The position numbers were made by a program, and so were the translations under genes. The notes below the pieces were generated by a model. The model saw only the letters and a program-made list of their open reading frames with translations, made no database searches and had not been told where the DNA came from. Positions 25,155 through 33,734 of a DNA stretch of 64,000 nt are shown here, in pieces. Location: assembly GCA_963729115.1 (NCBI GenBank), contig CAVSMR010000003.1, positions 930,001 through 994,000 of the forward strand. The letters are read 5' to 3'. Positions within the stretch are counted from its first letter, which is position 1. Every line of letters begins with the position of its first letter. Origin of the DNA: Actinophytocola sp963729115. GTDB lineage: Bacteria > Actinomycetota > Actinomycetes > Mycobacteriales > Pseudonocardiaceae.

Positions 25155-25922
25155 ATGACCCAGGCTCAGGTTCTGGCCAGCACCACAGGTGCCGGTCCGG
25201 CGCGGCCCCGGTACTCCCTGCTGGTGGCCCGTGACGGCGAGGAAGTCCTTGCCGCACAACGACTTCGGTACCGCGTGTTCGCCCAGGAGATGGGCGCCAC
25301 GCTGCACTCGTCCGTGCCCGGCGCGGACGTCGACGCGTTCGACGAGCACTGCGACCACCTCGTCGTGCGCGAGGACCGCACCGGCGAGATCGTCGGCTGC
25401 TACCGGATGCTCCCGCCCGAGCGGGTCGCCGACGCCGGGATGCTCTACGCCGAGACCGAGTTCGACCTCCGCGCGCTGGACGGGCTGCGCGGCGCGCTCG
25501 TCGAGACCGGACGCTCCTGCGTGGACCCCGACCACCGGACCGGCGCGGTCGTGAGCCTGGTGTGGGCCGGCATCGCCCGGTACCTGCTGCTGTCGGGCCA
25601 CCGCTGGCTCGCCGGCTGCGCGTCGGTCCCGCTGTCCGACGGCGGCACGCTCGCCGCCGGCGTGTGGGAGACCGTGCGGCACAAGCACTTCGCGCCGCCG
25701 GAGTACCGGGTACGGCCGCTGCGGCCGTGGCACCCGCCCGCCGCGCCGGCCAGGGTGGCGATGCCGCCGCTGCTACGGGGCTACCTGCGGCTCGGCGCCT
25801 GGGTGTGCGGGCCGCCCGCGCACGACGCGGACTTCGGGGTGGCCGACCTGTTCGTCCTGCTCGGACTCGAGCACATCGACCAGCGCTACCTCAGCTACTT
25901 CCTCGGCGAGCACGCGCCGTGA
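25155..25922 (+). CDS. GNAT-family N-acyltransferase, OlsB/Rv3027c-like
   Basis: This 255-residue protein belongs to the acyltransferase branch found in OlsB and autoinducer synthase-like proteins. It shows AAQRLRYRVFAQEMGA at the N-terminus, then CDHLVVREDRTGEIVGCYRMLPPE and GALVETGRSCVDPDHR, with LLSGHRWLAGCASVPL after that. OlsB transfers 3-hydroxyacyl groups from acyl carrier protein to ornithine. The next gene, a PlsC-type acyltransferase, overlaps by 4 bp (GTGA). That OlsB+OlsA-like pair suggests two-step acylation to an ornithine-type or other aminolipid. The inference is limited: the amino acceptor is not evident. Confidence 0.82.
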   Translation: MTQAQVLASTTGAGPARPRYSLLVARDGEEVLAAQRLRYRVFAQEMGATLHSSVPGADVDAFDEHCDHLVVREDRTGEIVGCYRMLPPERVADAGMLYAETEFDLRALDGLRGALVETGRSCVDPDHRTGAVVSLVWAGIARYLLLSGHRWLAGCASVPLSDGGTLAAGVWETVRHKHFAPPEYRVRPLRPWHPPAAPARVAMPPLLRGYLRLGAWVCGPPAHDADFGVADLFVLLGLEHIDQRYLSYFLGEHAP

Positions 25923-26788
25923 GCCACGCCTGGTTCCCGGCCTCGCCGTGCGGGCCCGGCTGCCTCGCCGGCCGCGAGCCACTCGTCGGCCGGGTGCGGC
26001 GGTGGTGGCGGCTCACCGCGGTCGTGCTCGTCGTGCTCGGCGCGCTGCTCACGCTGCCGGCGCTGCCGCTGGCCGGCTCGCGCGGCCGGGAACGGCTGGT
26101 GCGGCTGGTGTTCCGCGGCGTGCTGCGCGCCCTGGGCGTGCGCCTCGCGGTGTCCGGAGGGGACGGTCTGCGCGCCCGTGGGCGCGGCGCGCTGGTGGTG
26201 AACAACCACACCTCGTGGCTGGACATCGTCGCGGTGAACGCGGTGGCGCCCATGCGCGCGGTGGCCAAGCGGGACATCGCGTCCTGGCCGGTGCTGGGCG
26301 CCCTGGTGTCCGCGGCCCGCTCGGTGTACGTGGACCGCGAGCGGCTGCGCTCGCTGCCGGAGACGGTGGCGCGGCTGTCGGGCGCGCTGCGGGCCGGCTC
26401 GATGGTGAACGTGACGCCCGAGGGCACGACCTGGTGCGGGCTGACCCACGGCCGGTTCCGCCCGGCCATGTTCCAGGCGGCCATCGACGGCGGCGTGCCG
26501 GTGCTGCCGGTGGCGCTGCGCTTCCGCACGAGCGACGGCGACCTCACCACGGCCCCGTCCTTCGTGGGCGACGAGACGATCGTCGACTCGGTCCGCCGGG
26601 TGGCGGCGCTGCGCGGCCTGGTGCTCGAGGTGCACGTGCTGCCCGAGCTCGCCCCGGGCCGCGCCGCCGGCCGCCGCGAGCTCGCCGCGCTGGCCGAGGC
26701 GGCGGTCGACACGGTGCTGCTCCCGGCACCTGCCGAACACTCGCGACGGGCCGCGCGAACCGCGGAAACGGTGCCGCTCGCCGAGTAG
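25919..26788 (+). CDS. 1-acyl-glycerol-3-phosphate acyltransferase family (PlsC/OlsA-like)
   Basis: This 289-residue protein starts at GTG 25919, overlapping the previous stop. One hydrophobic segment (about 32-54) anchors it. The acyltransferase box NHTSWLD (96-102, catalytic His97 and Asp102) and the phosphate-binding TPEGTTW motif are intact. It corresponds to Rv3026c by motif and position. Paired with the OlsB-like gene it could be the O-acyltransferase of an aminolipid, or an ordinary phosphatidic-acid enzyme. The next gene's -10 box overlaps its stop codon. Confidence 0.88.
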   Translation: MSHAWFPASPCGPGCLAGREPLVGRVRRWWRLTAVVLVVLGALLTLPALPLAGSRGRERLVRLVFRGVLRALGVRLAVSGGDGLRARGRGALVVNNHTSWLDIVAVNAVAPMRAVAKRDIASWPVLGALVSAARSVYVDRERLRSLPETVARLSGALRAGSMVNVTPEGTTWCGLTHGRFRPAMFQAAIDGGVPVLPVALRFRTSDGDLTTAPSFVGDETIVDSVRRVAALRGLVLEVHVLPELAPGRAAGRRELAALAEAAVDTVLLPAPAEHSRRAARTAETVPLAE

Positions 26789-26791
26789 AAT
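26786..26791 (+). promoter_or_regulatory. Leaderless -10 box TAGAAT over the plsC-like stop codon
   Basis: TAGAAT begins with the TAG stop codon of the upstream acyltransferase and ends six bases before GTG 26798. This is the spacing of leaderless actinobacterial promoters. No clear -35 is present. Confidence 0.5.
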
Positions 26792-26797
26792 CGCTTG

Positions 26798-27520
26798 GTG
26801 GAACGCAACATTCGCTCGGTCGACGACGTGCTGGCGATGCTGGACCGGTTGTTCGCACCCGAGGCGGACCGCTGGAGCGACGGCGGCAGCGACTGGTGGG
26901 ACGGGTTCTACGCCGACCGCGACCGGGACGTCCCCTTCTTCGTCGCCAAGCCCGACGAGAACCTCGTCGACTACCTCGACCGCGGGCTGCTGCGACCCGG
27001 CCGCGCGCTCGATCTCGGCTGCGGTCCGGGCCGCAACGCGATCCGCCTCGCCGCGGCCGGGTTCACCGTGGACGCCGTGGACCTCTCGCCGGTGGCCATC
27101 GAGTGGGGGCGGGAGCGGGCGCGCGAGCAGGGTGCCGAGATCCGCTTCCGCCGGGCCGACGCGTTCGCGACCGAGCTCGACGGCCCGTACGACCTCGTCT
27201 ACGACTCCGGCTGCCTGCACCACCTGCCCCCGCACCGCCGGGTCACCTACCGCGCGCTGCTCGACGCGCACCTCGCCCCGGGCGGGCACTTCGCGCTCAC
27301 CTGCTTCGCCGCCGGTGCGATGGGCTCGGAGACGTCCGACGCGGACCTCTACCGCGCCGGCCGGCTCGAGGGCGGGCTCGCGTTCACGCCGGAGTCGCTG
27401 CGCTGGATCTTCGCCGACCTGACCGAGGTGGAGCTGCGCCGCATGCGCGACGAGCCGCCGGAGTCGGACCGGTTCGGCGAGGCCTTCCTCTGGACCGCCC
27501 TCTTCCGCCGGGACGGGTAA
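26798..27520 (+). CDS. Class I SAM-dependent methyltransferase
   Basis: I choose GTG 26798 (VERNIRSVDDV), giving 240 residues, because a TAGAAT box ends six bases upstream. An in-frame TTG one codon earlier is less likely. Motif I is ALDLGCGPGRNAIRLA. The acidic loop DAVDLSP follows, then FRRADAFATELDGPYDLVYDSGCLHHLPPHRR and LAPGGHFALTCF. It resembles small tellurite-resistance/UbiE-like methyltransferases, but the substrate is unknown. It lies between the acyltransferase pair and an MFS exporter gene that starts 42 bp downstream. Confidence 0.87.
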   Translation: MERNIRSVDDVLAMLDRLFAPEADRWSDGGSDWWDGFYADRDRDVPFFVAKPDENLVDYLDRGLLRPGRALDLGCGPGRNAIRLAAAGFTVDAVDLSPVAIEWGRERAREQGAEIRFRRADAFATELDGPYDLVYDSGCLHHLPPHRRVTYRALLDAHLAPGGHFALTCFAAGAMGSETSDADLYRAGRLEGGLAFTPESLRWIFADLTEVELRRMRDEPPESDRFGEAFLWTALFRRDG

Positions 27521-27562
27521 TGGACTGGACCTCCACCCTGGTCGAGGTTGCACCATGAACCG

Positions 27563-28933
27563 GTGAGCGTGGAGATCGAGGAGACCGGTAGCCGTCCGCC
27601 GTCGCTGTGGAGCGGGAGCTACCGCGCCACGACCATCGGCATGACCATGCTGGTCACGATCGCCGCGTTCGAGCACCTCGGCGTCAGCACGGCCATGCCC
27701 ACGATGGTCGCCGACCTGCACGGCGAGGCGCTCTACTCCTGGCCGTTCACCGCGTTCCTCGCCGCCAGCGTGATGGCGACCGTCCTCTCCGGACGGGTCA
27801 GCGACCGGCTCGGCCCGGTGCCCGCCCTGCTCACCGGGCCGGCGCTGTTCCTCGCCGGGCTGGTCACCGCGGGCGTCGCGAACGGCATGCCGACGCTGCT
27901 CGCCGGCCGCGTGCTGCAGGGCCTCGGGCTGGGCACCCAGACCGTGGCGATCTACGTGCTCGTCGCGCTCGTCTATCCGGCCGCCCGCCGGCCCGCGGCG
28001 TTCGGGCTGCTCGCCGCCGCGTGGGTGATCCCGTCGCTCGTCGGGCCCACCGCCGCCGGGCTGATCACCGAACACGTCGGCTGGCGCTGGGTGTTCCTCG
28101 GCATCGCGCCGTTCGCGGTGTCGGGCGTGCTGCTGCTGGTGCCGGTGCTGCGCACGCTGCCGGCCGCGGAGGGCGCGCCGAGCACGGTCCGCCGCGGCGT
28201 GGCGCCGGCCGCCGTGGCCACCGCGTTCGGCATCTCCGCCCTGTCGTGGGCGGCCCAGCACCCCACGCCCGGCACGCTGTGGCTGGGTCTCGCCGGGCTC
28301 GCCGCCCTGGTCCCCGCGCTGCGCGTGCTGCTGCCGCGCGGCACGGTGCTCGCCCGCCCAGGCCTGCCGGCGACCGTGCTCGCCCGCGGCGTGCTCGCCG
28401 GCGCGTTCTTCGGCGTGGAGGCGTACGTCCCGCTGGTGCTGACGTCCGTGCACGGGTTCTCCCCGGCGCTCGCGGGCATCCCGCTGACCGTCGGCGCGTG
28501 CGGCTGGGCGGCCGCGTCGCACTGGCAGGGCCGTCACGTCGAGATCCCGCGCCCCGTGCTGATCCGGACCGGGCTGGCCACGCTCGCGATCGGCCTCGCC
28601 GGCACCGCGCTCGCCGGCCCGCACTGGAGCACCGGCTGGCTCGTCCTGCCGTTCTGGCTGGTCGCCGGGGCCTCGATGGGCCTGGCCTACCCGTCGATCA
28701 GCGTGCTGAGCCTCGACTACGCCGCCCCGCGCGACCGCGGTTTCGTCTCCTCCGCGCTGCAGGTGGCGGACATGACGATGGCGGCCGCGATGGTCGGCCT
28801 CGGCGGCGTGATGCTCGCCACGTTGGCGTCCACGGCTGACCCGACGGCCGCGATCGTGCCGCTCAACCTGCTGATGGCGGCGCTCGCACTCGCCGGTGCG
28901 GTGGCCTTCCGCCCGGCACGGGAGGCTTCCTGA
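27563..28933 (+). CDS. MFS transporter (drug:H+ antiporter type)
   Basis: I use GTG 27563 (VSVEIEETGSRPP), with a CACCAT box six bases before it; the frame is open 15 bases further. Length is 456 residues with about 14 hydrophobic segments. The MFS loop motif between segments 2 and 3 is GRVSDRLGPVPAL, and GVLQGLGLGTQ fits motif B. It is probably an exporter of a small molecule, but the cargo is not evident. No regulator gene is adjacent. The cysteine desulfurase gene begins 37 bp after the stop with its own -10 box. Confidence 0.87.
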   Translation: MSVEIEETGSRPPSLWSGSYRATTIGMTMLVTIAAFEHLGVSTAMPTMVADLHGEALYSWPFTAFLAASVMATVLSGRVSDRLGPVPALLTGPALFLAGLVTAGVANGMPTLLAGRVLQGLGLGTQTVAIYVLVALVYPAARRPAAFGLLAAAWVIPSLVGPTAAGLITEHVGWRWVFLGIAPFAVSGVLLLVPVLRTLPAAEGAPSTVRRGVAPAAVATAFGISALSWAAQHPTPGTLWLGLAGLAALVPALRVLLPRGTVLARPGLPATVLARGVLAGAFFGVEAYVPLVLTSVHGFSPALAGIPLTVGACGWAAASHWQGRHVEIPRPVLIRTGLATLAIGLAGTALAGPHWSTGWLVLPFWLVAGASMGLAYPSISVLSLDYAAPRDRGFVSSALQVADMTMAAAMVGLGGVMLATLASTADPTAAIVPLNLLMAALALAGAVAFRPAREAS

Positions 28934-28970
28934 CGGTTTCTCGCGAGGCGAGGACTACCCTTGCGACGTA

Positions 28971-30209
28971 ATGACCTATCTCGACCACGCGGCCACCACA
29001 CCGATGCTGCCCGCGGCTGCGGCGGCGATGACCGCCCACCTGACCGAGGCGCTGCCCGCCCGGGGCAACGCGTCCTCGCTGCACACCTCCGGCCGCCGCG
29101 CCCGGCGCATGGTCGAGGAGGCGCGCGAGGAGATCGCCGCGGCACTCGGCGCGCGGCCGTCCGAGGTGATCTTCACCGGCGGCGGCACGGAAAGCGACAA
29201 CCTGGCGGTGAAGGGCATCTACTGGGCACGCCGCGCGGCGGACCCGCGGCGGCGCCGGATCCTGGCCTCGTCGGTCGAGCACCATGCGGTGCTGGACGCC
29301 GTCGAGTGGCTCGCCGAGCACGAGGACGCCGAGGTCACCCTGCTCGAGGTCGACGGCTTCGGCCGGGTGCACGAGGACACCCTGCGGGCCGCGATCGCGG
29401 GCGACCCGGACTCGGTTGCGCTGGTCACCGTGATGTGGGCGAACAACGAGGTCGGCACCGTCAACCCGGTCCGCGAGCTCGCCACGCTCTGCGCCGAGCA
29501 GGGCATCCCGTTCCACACCGACGCCGTGCAGGCCATCGGCGCGGTCCCGGTCGACTTCACGGCCTCGCGCGCGAGCGCGCTCACGCTGACCGCGCACAAG
29601 ATCGGCGGCCCGTACGGGGTGGGCGCGCTGCTGCTCGGCCGGGAGGTGCCGTGCGCCCCCGTGCTGCACGGCGGCGGCCAGGAGCGCGAGGTCCGCTCGG
29701 GCACCCTGGACGTGCCGGGCATCGTGGCGATGGCCACGGCCGTGCGCGTCGCGGTCGACGGCCGCGTCGCGCAGGCCGAGTACCTGGCGGGCCTGCGCGA
29801 CGACCTCGTCGCCACGGTCCGCGCCGCGGTCCCCGACGCCGTGCTCAACGGCGACCCCGGACAGTCCGATGTGGACGGCGGGCCCTCGCGGCTGCCCGGC
29901 AACGCGCACTTCACGTTCCCCGGCTGCGCGGGCGACAGCCTGCTGATGCTGCTGGACGCCCGCGGCATCGAGTGCTCCACGGGCTCGGCCTGCACCGCGG
30001 GCGTGGCCCAGCCAAGCCACGTGCTGCTCGCCATGGACGTCGAGCCGGCCCTCGCCCGCGGCTCGCTGCGCTTCTCCCTCGGCCACACGTCCACCCCGGC
30101 CGACGTGCATGCGCTCGCCGAGGCGATCGGCCCGGTCGTTTCGCGCGCCCGCAACGCCGGCCTGGTGGGCCTGCGCCGCTCCGCCGCACAGCCACACGCG
30201 GAGGTCTAA
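28971..30209 (+). CDS. iscS: Cysteine desulfurase (IscS/NifS family, Rv3025c-like)
   Basis: This 412-residue PLP enzyme starts at ATG 28971, with TACCCT nine bases upstream (leaderless). It has the N-terminal YLDHAATTPM motif. The PLP lysine is Lys210 in LTAHKIGGPYG, and a base-stacking histidine lies in SSVEHHAVLDA. The mobile catalytic loop CSTGSACTAG carries Cys341. It removes sulfur from cysteine as a persulfide. The downstream mnmA gene starts 3 bp after its stop, so its main client is probably tRNA 2-thiolation, as in mycobacteria. An Fe-S cluster role is also possible. Confidence 0.94.
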   Translation: MTYLDHAATTPMLPAAAAAMTAHLTEALPARGNASSLHTSGRRARRMVEEAREEIAAALGARPSEVIFTGGGTESDNLAVKGIYWARRAADPRRRRILASSVEHHAVLDAVEWLAEHEDAEVTLLEVDGFGRVHEDTLRAAIAGDPDSVALVTVMWANNEVGTVNPVRELATLCAEQGIPFHTDAVQAIGAVPVDFTASRASALTLTAHKIGGPYGVGALLLGREVPCAPVLHGGGQEREVRSGTLDVPGIVAMATAVRVAVDGRVAQAEYLAGLRDDLVATVRAAVPDAVLNGDPGQSDVDGGPSRLPGNAHFTFPGCAGDSLLMLLDARGIECSTGSACTAGVAQPSHVLLAMDVEPALARGSLRFSLGHTSTPADVHALAEAIGPVVSRARNAGLVGLRRSAAQPHAEV

Positions 30210-30211
30210 CC

Positions 30212-31303
30212 GTGCGCGTATTGGCTGCCATGAGTGGTGGGGTCGACTCCGCGGTCGCGGCCGCCCGTGCGGTCGCTGCCGGGCACGACGTGACCGGCGT
30301 GCACCTGGCCCTGTCCGCCAAGCCCGGCACGCTGCGCACCGGCGCCCGCGGCTGCTGCACGGTCGAGGACGCCCACGACGCGCGCCGCGTCGCCGACATC
30401 CTCGCCATCCCGTTCTACGTCTGGGACTTCGCCGAGCGGTTCACCGAGGACGTCGTCGACGACTTCGTCGCCGAGTACGCCGCCGGCCGCACCCCCAACC
30501 CGTGCCTGAAGTGCAACGAGCGGATCAAGTTCGCCGCACTGCTGGACAAGGCGATCGCGCTCGGCTTCGACGCGGTCTGCACCGGCCACTACGCCCGGCT
30601 GTCCCAAGTGGCCGGTCAGCCGGAGCTGCGGCGCAGTGCCGACGAGGGTAAGGACCAGTCCTACGTGCTCGCCTCGCTGACACCCGACCAGCTGCGGCAC
30701 GCGATGTTCCCGCTCGGCGGCTCGGTGAAGTCCGCCGTGCGGGCCGAGGCCGCCGAGCGCGGGCTCATGGTCGCGGAGAAGCCGGACAGCCACGACATCT
30801 GCTTCATCCCGGACGGCGACACGCGCGCGTTCCTCGACCGCCAGCTCGGCAAGCGGCCGGGGGAGCTGGTCGACGCCGAGACCGGTGCGGTCCTCGGCGC
30901 GCACGGCGGGGTGCACGGGTTCACCGTGGGCCAGCGCCACGGGCTCGGCCTGCGGGTGCCGGCCCCGGACGGGCGCCCGCGCTACGTGCTCTCCCTCGAG
31001 CCGGTGTCCGGCGCCGTGCGGGTCGGCTCCGCCGAGCAGCTCGCGGTGCGGGAGATCGTCGGCCACCGCCCGGTGTGGCCGTCGGGGACGGCGCTCACCG
31101 GCGAGCTCGACTGCGTGGCGCAGGTCCGCGCGCACGGCGGCACCGCCCCGGCCACCGCGTCCGTTGTGGATGGTGAGCTGGTGGTCCGGCTGGGCGCCGG
31201 GCTGCGTGGCGTGGCGCCGGGACAGGCCGTCGTGCTCTATCGCGAGGACGCGGCCGGCGACGTGGTGGTGGGTAGCGCCACGATCGCACTGACCCGTAGC
31301 TGA
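30212..31303 (+). CDS. mnmA: tRNA-specific 2-thiouridylase MnmA
   Basis: This 363-residue protein has the PP-loop SGGVDS (8-13) and the catalytic Cys98 in NPCLKCNERIKF. A second cysteine lies in SHDICFIPDGD, and the central tRNA-binding domain precedes a C-terminal beta-barrel. It makes the 2-thio group of U34 in Glu, Gln and Lys tRNAs using sulfur from the adjacent desulfurase. GTG 30212 has GGAGG seven bases upstream, and only 2 bp separate it from the desulfurase stop. No TusABCDE relay is visible, as is usual in actinobacteria. Confidence 0.96.
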   Translation: MRVLAAMSGGVDSAVAAARAVAAGHDVTGVHLALSAKPGTLRTGARGCCTVEDAHDARRVADILAIPFYVWDFAERFTEDVVDDFVAEYAAGRTPNPCLKCNERIKFAALLDKAIALGFDAVCTGHYARLSQVAGQPELRRSADEGKDQSYVLASLTPDQLRHAMFPLGGSVKSAVRAEAAERGLMVAEKPDSHDICFIPDGDTRAFLDRQLGKRPGELVDAETGAVLGAHGGVHGFTVGQRHGLGLRVPAPDGRPRYVLSLEPVSGAVRVGSAEQLAVREIVGHRPVWPSGTALTGELDCVAQVRAHGGTAPATASVVDGELVVRLGAGLRGVAPGQAVVLYREDAAGDVVVGSATIALTRS

Positions 31304-31373
31304 AGCGGGACACGGGCCGGCCAAAGGTGACTATGCTCGCGCGCATCACCGATGGAATGGGGAGGAACCGGTC

Positions 31374-31976
31374 GTGATCGTGCTCGTCATCGTGCTGATC
31401 GTGCTCGTGGTGGCGCTGATCGCCGTGCTGGTGCTGCGCGGCCGGGCGAACCGCAAGCCGCAGCCGCAGGCACCCGGCAAGCCGCAGGATCCGCTGCGCG
31501 ACCACGAGGGCGTCACCGACGTCCGCACGGTCCGCGCCGGCGACATGGTCGACTACGGCGACCAGCTGTACTTCGTGCGTGGCTCGCTGCGCCTCACCGA
31601 GGGCGGCTACACCTGGGCGGAGCACTTCCTCGACGACACCCGCGGCGACCGCCTCTGGCTGTCGGTCGAGGAGGACCCGGATCTCGAGGTGATGTTCTGG
31701 CGCGAGACCGACCTGGTCGACGCGCCGGGCGGCAAGACGATGGAGGTCGGCGGCGTCACCTACACCAAGGACGAGGACGGCACCGCGCGCTACACCTCCG
31801 AGGGCACCACGACGGTCGCCGAGAAGGGCAGCGTCGAGTACGTCGACTACGAGGGCCCGGGCGGCAAGGCGCTGAGCTTCGAGCGGTTCGACGGCGGCAA
31901 GTGGGAGGCCGGGCTCGGCGAGTCCGTCGCCCTGCCCGCGTTGCGGGTGTACCCGGCGGGCAGCGACCGCGCGTGA
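31374..31976 (+). CDS. DUF4178 membrane-anchored protein
   Basis: This 200-residue protein has an N-terminal membrane anchor (VIVLVIVLIVLVVALIAVLV) and a soluble beta-rich DUF4178 domain. That domain includes VRAGDMVDYGDQLYFVRGS, YTWAEHFLDD and LWLSVEEDPDLEVMFWR. It starts at GTG 31374 with GGGGAGG upstream. It opens a six-gene run joined by 4-bp overlaps or small gaps that ends in an aminopropyltransferase. DUF4178 proteins recur next to DUF350 and SpeE genes in many bacteria and their biochemical role is unknown. A TATGCT box at 31332 could be the operon promoter. Confidence 0.85.
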   Translation: MIVLVIVLIVLVVALIAVLVLRGRANRKPQPQAPGKPQDPLRDHEGVTDVRTVRAGDMVDYGDQLYFVRGSLRLTEGGYTWAEHFLDDTRGDRLWLSVEEDPDLEVMFWRETDLVDAPGGKTMEVGGVTYTKDEDGTARYTSEGTTTVAEKGSVEYVDYEGPGGKALSFERFDGGKWEAGLGESVALPALRVYPAGSDRA

Positions 31977-32464
31977 TCGCCCGCATCGACACGGGGTTCG
32001 CCGACTCGCGGTCCGCCGACCTCAGCCTCACCTTCGGCCTGCCGCCGCTGCCCGCGGTGGGCACGCACCGCGTCGTGCTGCCCGGCCACGAGCTCGAGTT
32101 ACGGCTGCTCGGCGCGTCGCACCAGGTGCTCGTGGGCGCGTGGTCGGAGACCGTGGCGTGCCTGCCGGAACGGGAGGGCGCGCTGCCGTCCCGCGAGGAG
32201 CGCGACGTGGGCGGGCTGCACGTGCAGTTCGCGGCGCAGACGCTGCGCCTGCACGGCGCCGCGCTGAGCGAACGCGTCTCGGGGATCATCCGCGACTGCG
32301 CCACCGACGAGCACGCCATCGTCGGCGAGTTCCCCGGCATGCCGCTCGCGATCACCGCGGTGCGGGTGCGGGCCGGGCAGGACGGCACGGCATGGCGGAC
32401 CTGGCACGCGTACCCGCAGGTCGGCGAGCTCGTGGAGACGCGCACCGTGGTGAGGCCGGCATGA
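31973..32464 (+). CDS. DUF2617 family protein
   Basis: This 163-residue soluble protein starts at GTG 31973, overlapping the DUF4178 stop (GTGA). It is beta-rich, with LELRLLGASHQVLVG, SETVACLPE, GGLHVQFAAQTLRLHGAALSERV and GEFPGMPLAITAVRVRA. It matches the actinobacterial DUF2617 family, of unknown function. Its stop overlaps the next start by 4 bp. It has no signal or membrane segment and would act in the cytoplasm beside the membrane proteins of the cluster. Confidence 0.82.
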   Translation: MIARIDTGFADSRSADLSLTFGLPPLPAVGTHRVVLPGHELELRLLGASHQVLVGAWSETVACLPEREGALPSREERDVGGLHVQFAAQTLRLHGAALSERVSGIIRDCATDEHAIVGEFPGMPLAITAVRVRAGQDGTAWRTWHAYPQVGELVETRTVVRPA

Positions 32465-32874
32465 GGCCGAAGCTGCTGATCGCCGGCGGGCTCGGCGTGG
32501 TCGGGCTGGTCGTGCTGCTGTTCGCGTTGCTTGGCGGGAACAGCATCCGCGGCTACCTCGACGACAACTACAAGCGGGTGTCGTCGGAGGGCAGCTCCAT
32601 CGTGTACACATCGGACCAGAAGCCGAAGGCGGTGTACGAGTCGATCCGCGGGGCGGTGACGCCGGCCGACGTGCAGACCGACCCGGAGGGCTACTTCCTG
32701 CGCTACTCCGACGACATCGTGGGCATCACCGCGAGCGGCTCCGGCTCGCGGATCTACCTCGACGACGAGCGGCACGGGTACGCGCACTGGTTCCCGTTCG
32801 TGGCCGGCGTGTGGGGGACCGGCGGCGGGCTCGGCGAGGGCGTGCGCGGCGGTGGACCGGGGGTCGGCAAGTGA
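32461..32874 (+). CDS. DUF4247 membrane-anchored protein
   Basis: This 137-residue protein has one N-terminal membrane segment (LLIAGGLGVVGLVVLLFALLG), then an outside or cytoplasmic domain with IRGYLDDNYKRVSSEGSSIVYTSDQKP and a YFLRYSDDIVGITASGSGSRIYLDDE block. A Gly-rich tail closes it (GTGGGLGEGVRGGGPG). The beta-strand region is typical of DUF4247. ATG 32461 overlaps the DUF2617 stop and its stop overlaps the next GTG. The function is unknown. Confidence 0.82.
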   Translation: MRPKLLIAGGLGVVGLVVLLFALLGGNSIRGYLDDNYKRVSSEGSSIVYTSDQKPKAVYESIRGAVTPADVQTDPEGYFLRYSDDIVGITASGSGSRIYLDDERHGYAHWFPFVAGVWGTGGGLGEGVRGGGPGVGK

Positions 32875-33722
32875 AGCGCCTGCTGCTGGTTCCGGCGTGC
32901 GCGCTGGTGTTGCTGTGCACGCCGGGTGTCGCGTCGGCGGACGTGATCTTCGACCAGGCCGACGCGGACGACCTGGCCGCGACGCTCGCGGAGGCGTACG
33001 CGGCGCAGGGCGTGTGCTACGGCTGGTCGATCGACGTGGACAACGAGGGCGTGCAGGAGGTCAGCGAGGGGTCGAACTTCGGCGCCGGACAGCGGATCCT
33101 CGACGGACAGTGCGACAAGAGCGTCGAGTTCCAGGCGACGATCTCCTGGACGTCGGAGTCGTCGGAGTTCGAGGACTCGGCGACCTACGCCGTGAACAGC
33201 GTCCCGAACGGCTCGATGACCGGCGCCCTGGGCGACCTGGACATCATCAGCGAGGACGGCCTCATCGGCGACAACGCGGACGCGGACGCGTACAAGGCGG
33301 TGGCCGCCCTGCCGTTGCTGGCGGCGGACGCCGGGCTGGCCCAACCGATCGAGGCGTCCCCGGCCCCGGAGGCGGACTCGGGCGACGCGGCACCCACGGA
33401 CTCGCCGAGCTCGGACTTCTGGCGCGAGTCGGGCATGCAGGTCCTGTGGGGCAGCCTGATCCTGCTGGCGGCCGTGGTGTTCGGCTGGTACGCGATCAAG
33501 ACCACCCGCCGCCCGGCCCGCTCGATCGGCCCGGCCGCGGAACAGATCCCGTACGAGCCGGAACCCGAACCCGAGCCGGAACCCGAGCCAGAACCAGAAC
33601 CGGAGCCCGAGCCGGAGCCGGAGTCCGAGCCGAGGCCGGAGCCTGGCGAGGAACCGGTGGCCGCGGACGAAGCCGGTAAGCCGGCGCCCAAACCCGATAC
33701 CCAGACCAGGCCCGACGAATAG
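32871..33722 (+). CDS. Secreted/anchored protein with C-terminal Glu-Pro repeat tail
   Basis: This 283-residue protein has a clear signal peptide (LLLVPACALVLLCTPGVASA, cleavage near residue 24). An extracytoplasmic domain with two cysteines (GVCYGWSID and GQCDKSVEF) follows. A membrane segment comes next (about 185-205, VLWGSLILLAAVVFGWYAI), then a cytoplasmic tail of about a dozen Glu-Pro dipeptides (225-260). That gives an N-out, C-in topology. The tail could act as an extended acidic spacer or docking arm. I do not recognise the N-terminal domain. It overlaps the DUF4247 gene by 4 bp. Confidence 0.78.
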   Translation: MKRLLLVPACALVLLCTPGVASADVIFDQADADDLAATLAEAYAAQGVCYGWSIDVDNEGVQEVSEGSNFGAGQRILDGQCDKSVEFQATISWTSESSEFEDSATYAVNSVPNGSMTGALGDLDIISEDGLIGDNADADAYKAVAALPLLAADAGLAQPIEASPAPEADSGDAAPTDSPSSDFWRESGMQVLWGSLILLAAVVFGWYAIKTTRRPARSIGPAAEQIPYEPEPEPEPEPEPEPEPEPEPEPESEPRPEPGEEPVAADEAGKPAPKPDTQTRPDE

Positions 33723-33734
33723 GAGCCACCTGCC

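Noticed and set aside
25895..28624. A 909-codon minus-strand open frame opposite the acyltransferase, methyltransferase and MFS genes
   Set aside because: The product is His/Arg/Gly-rich without domains, and the plus-strand genes have clear motifs and coupled starts.
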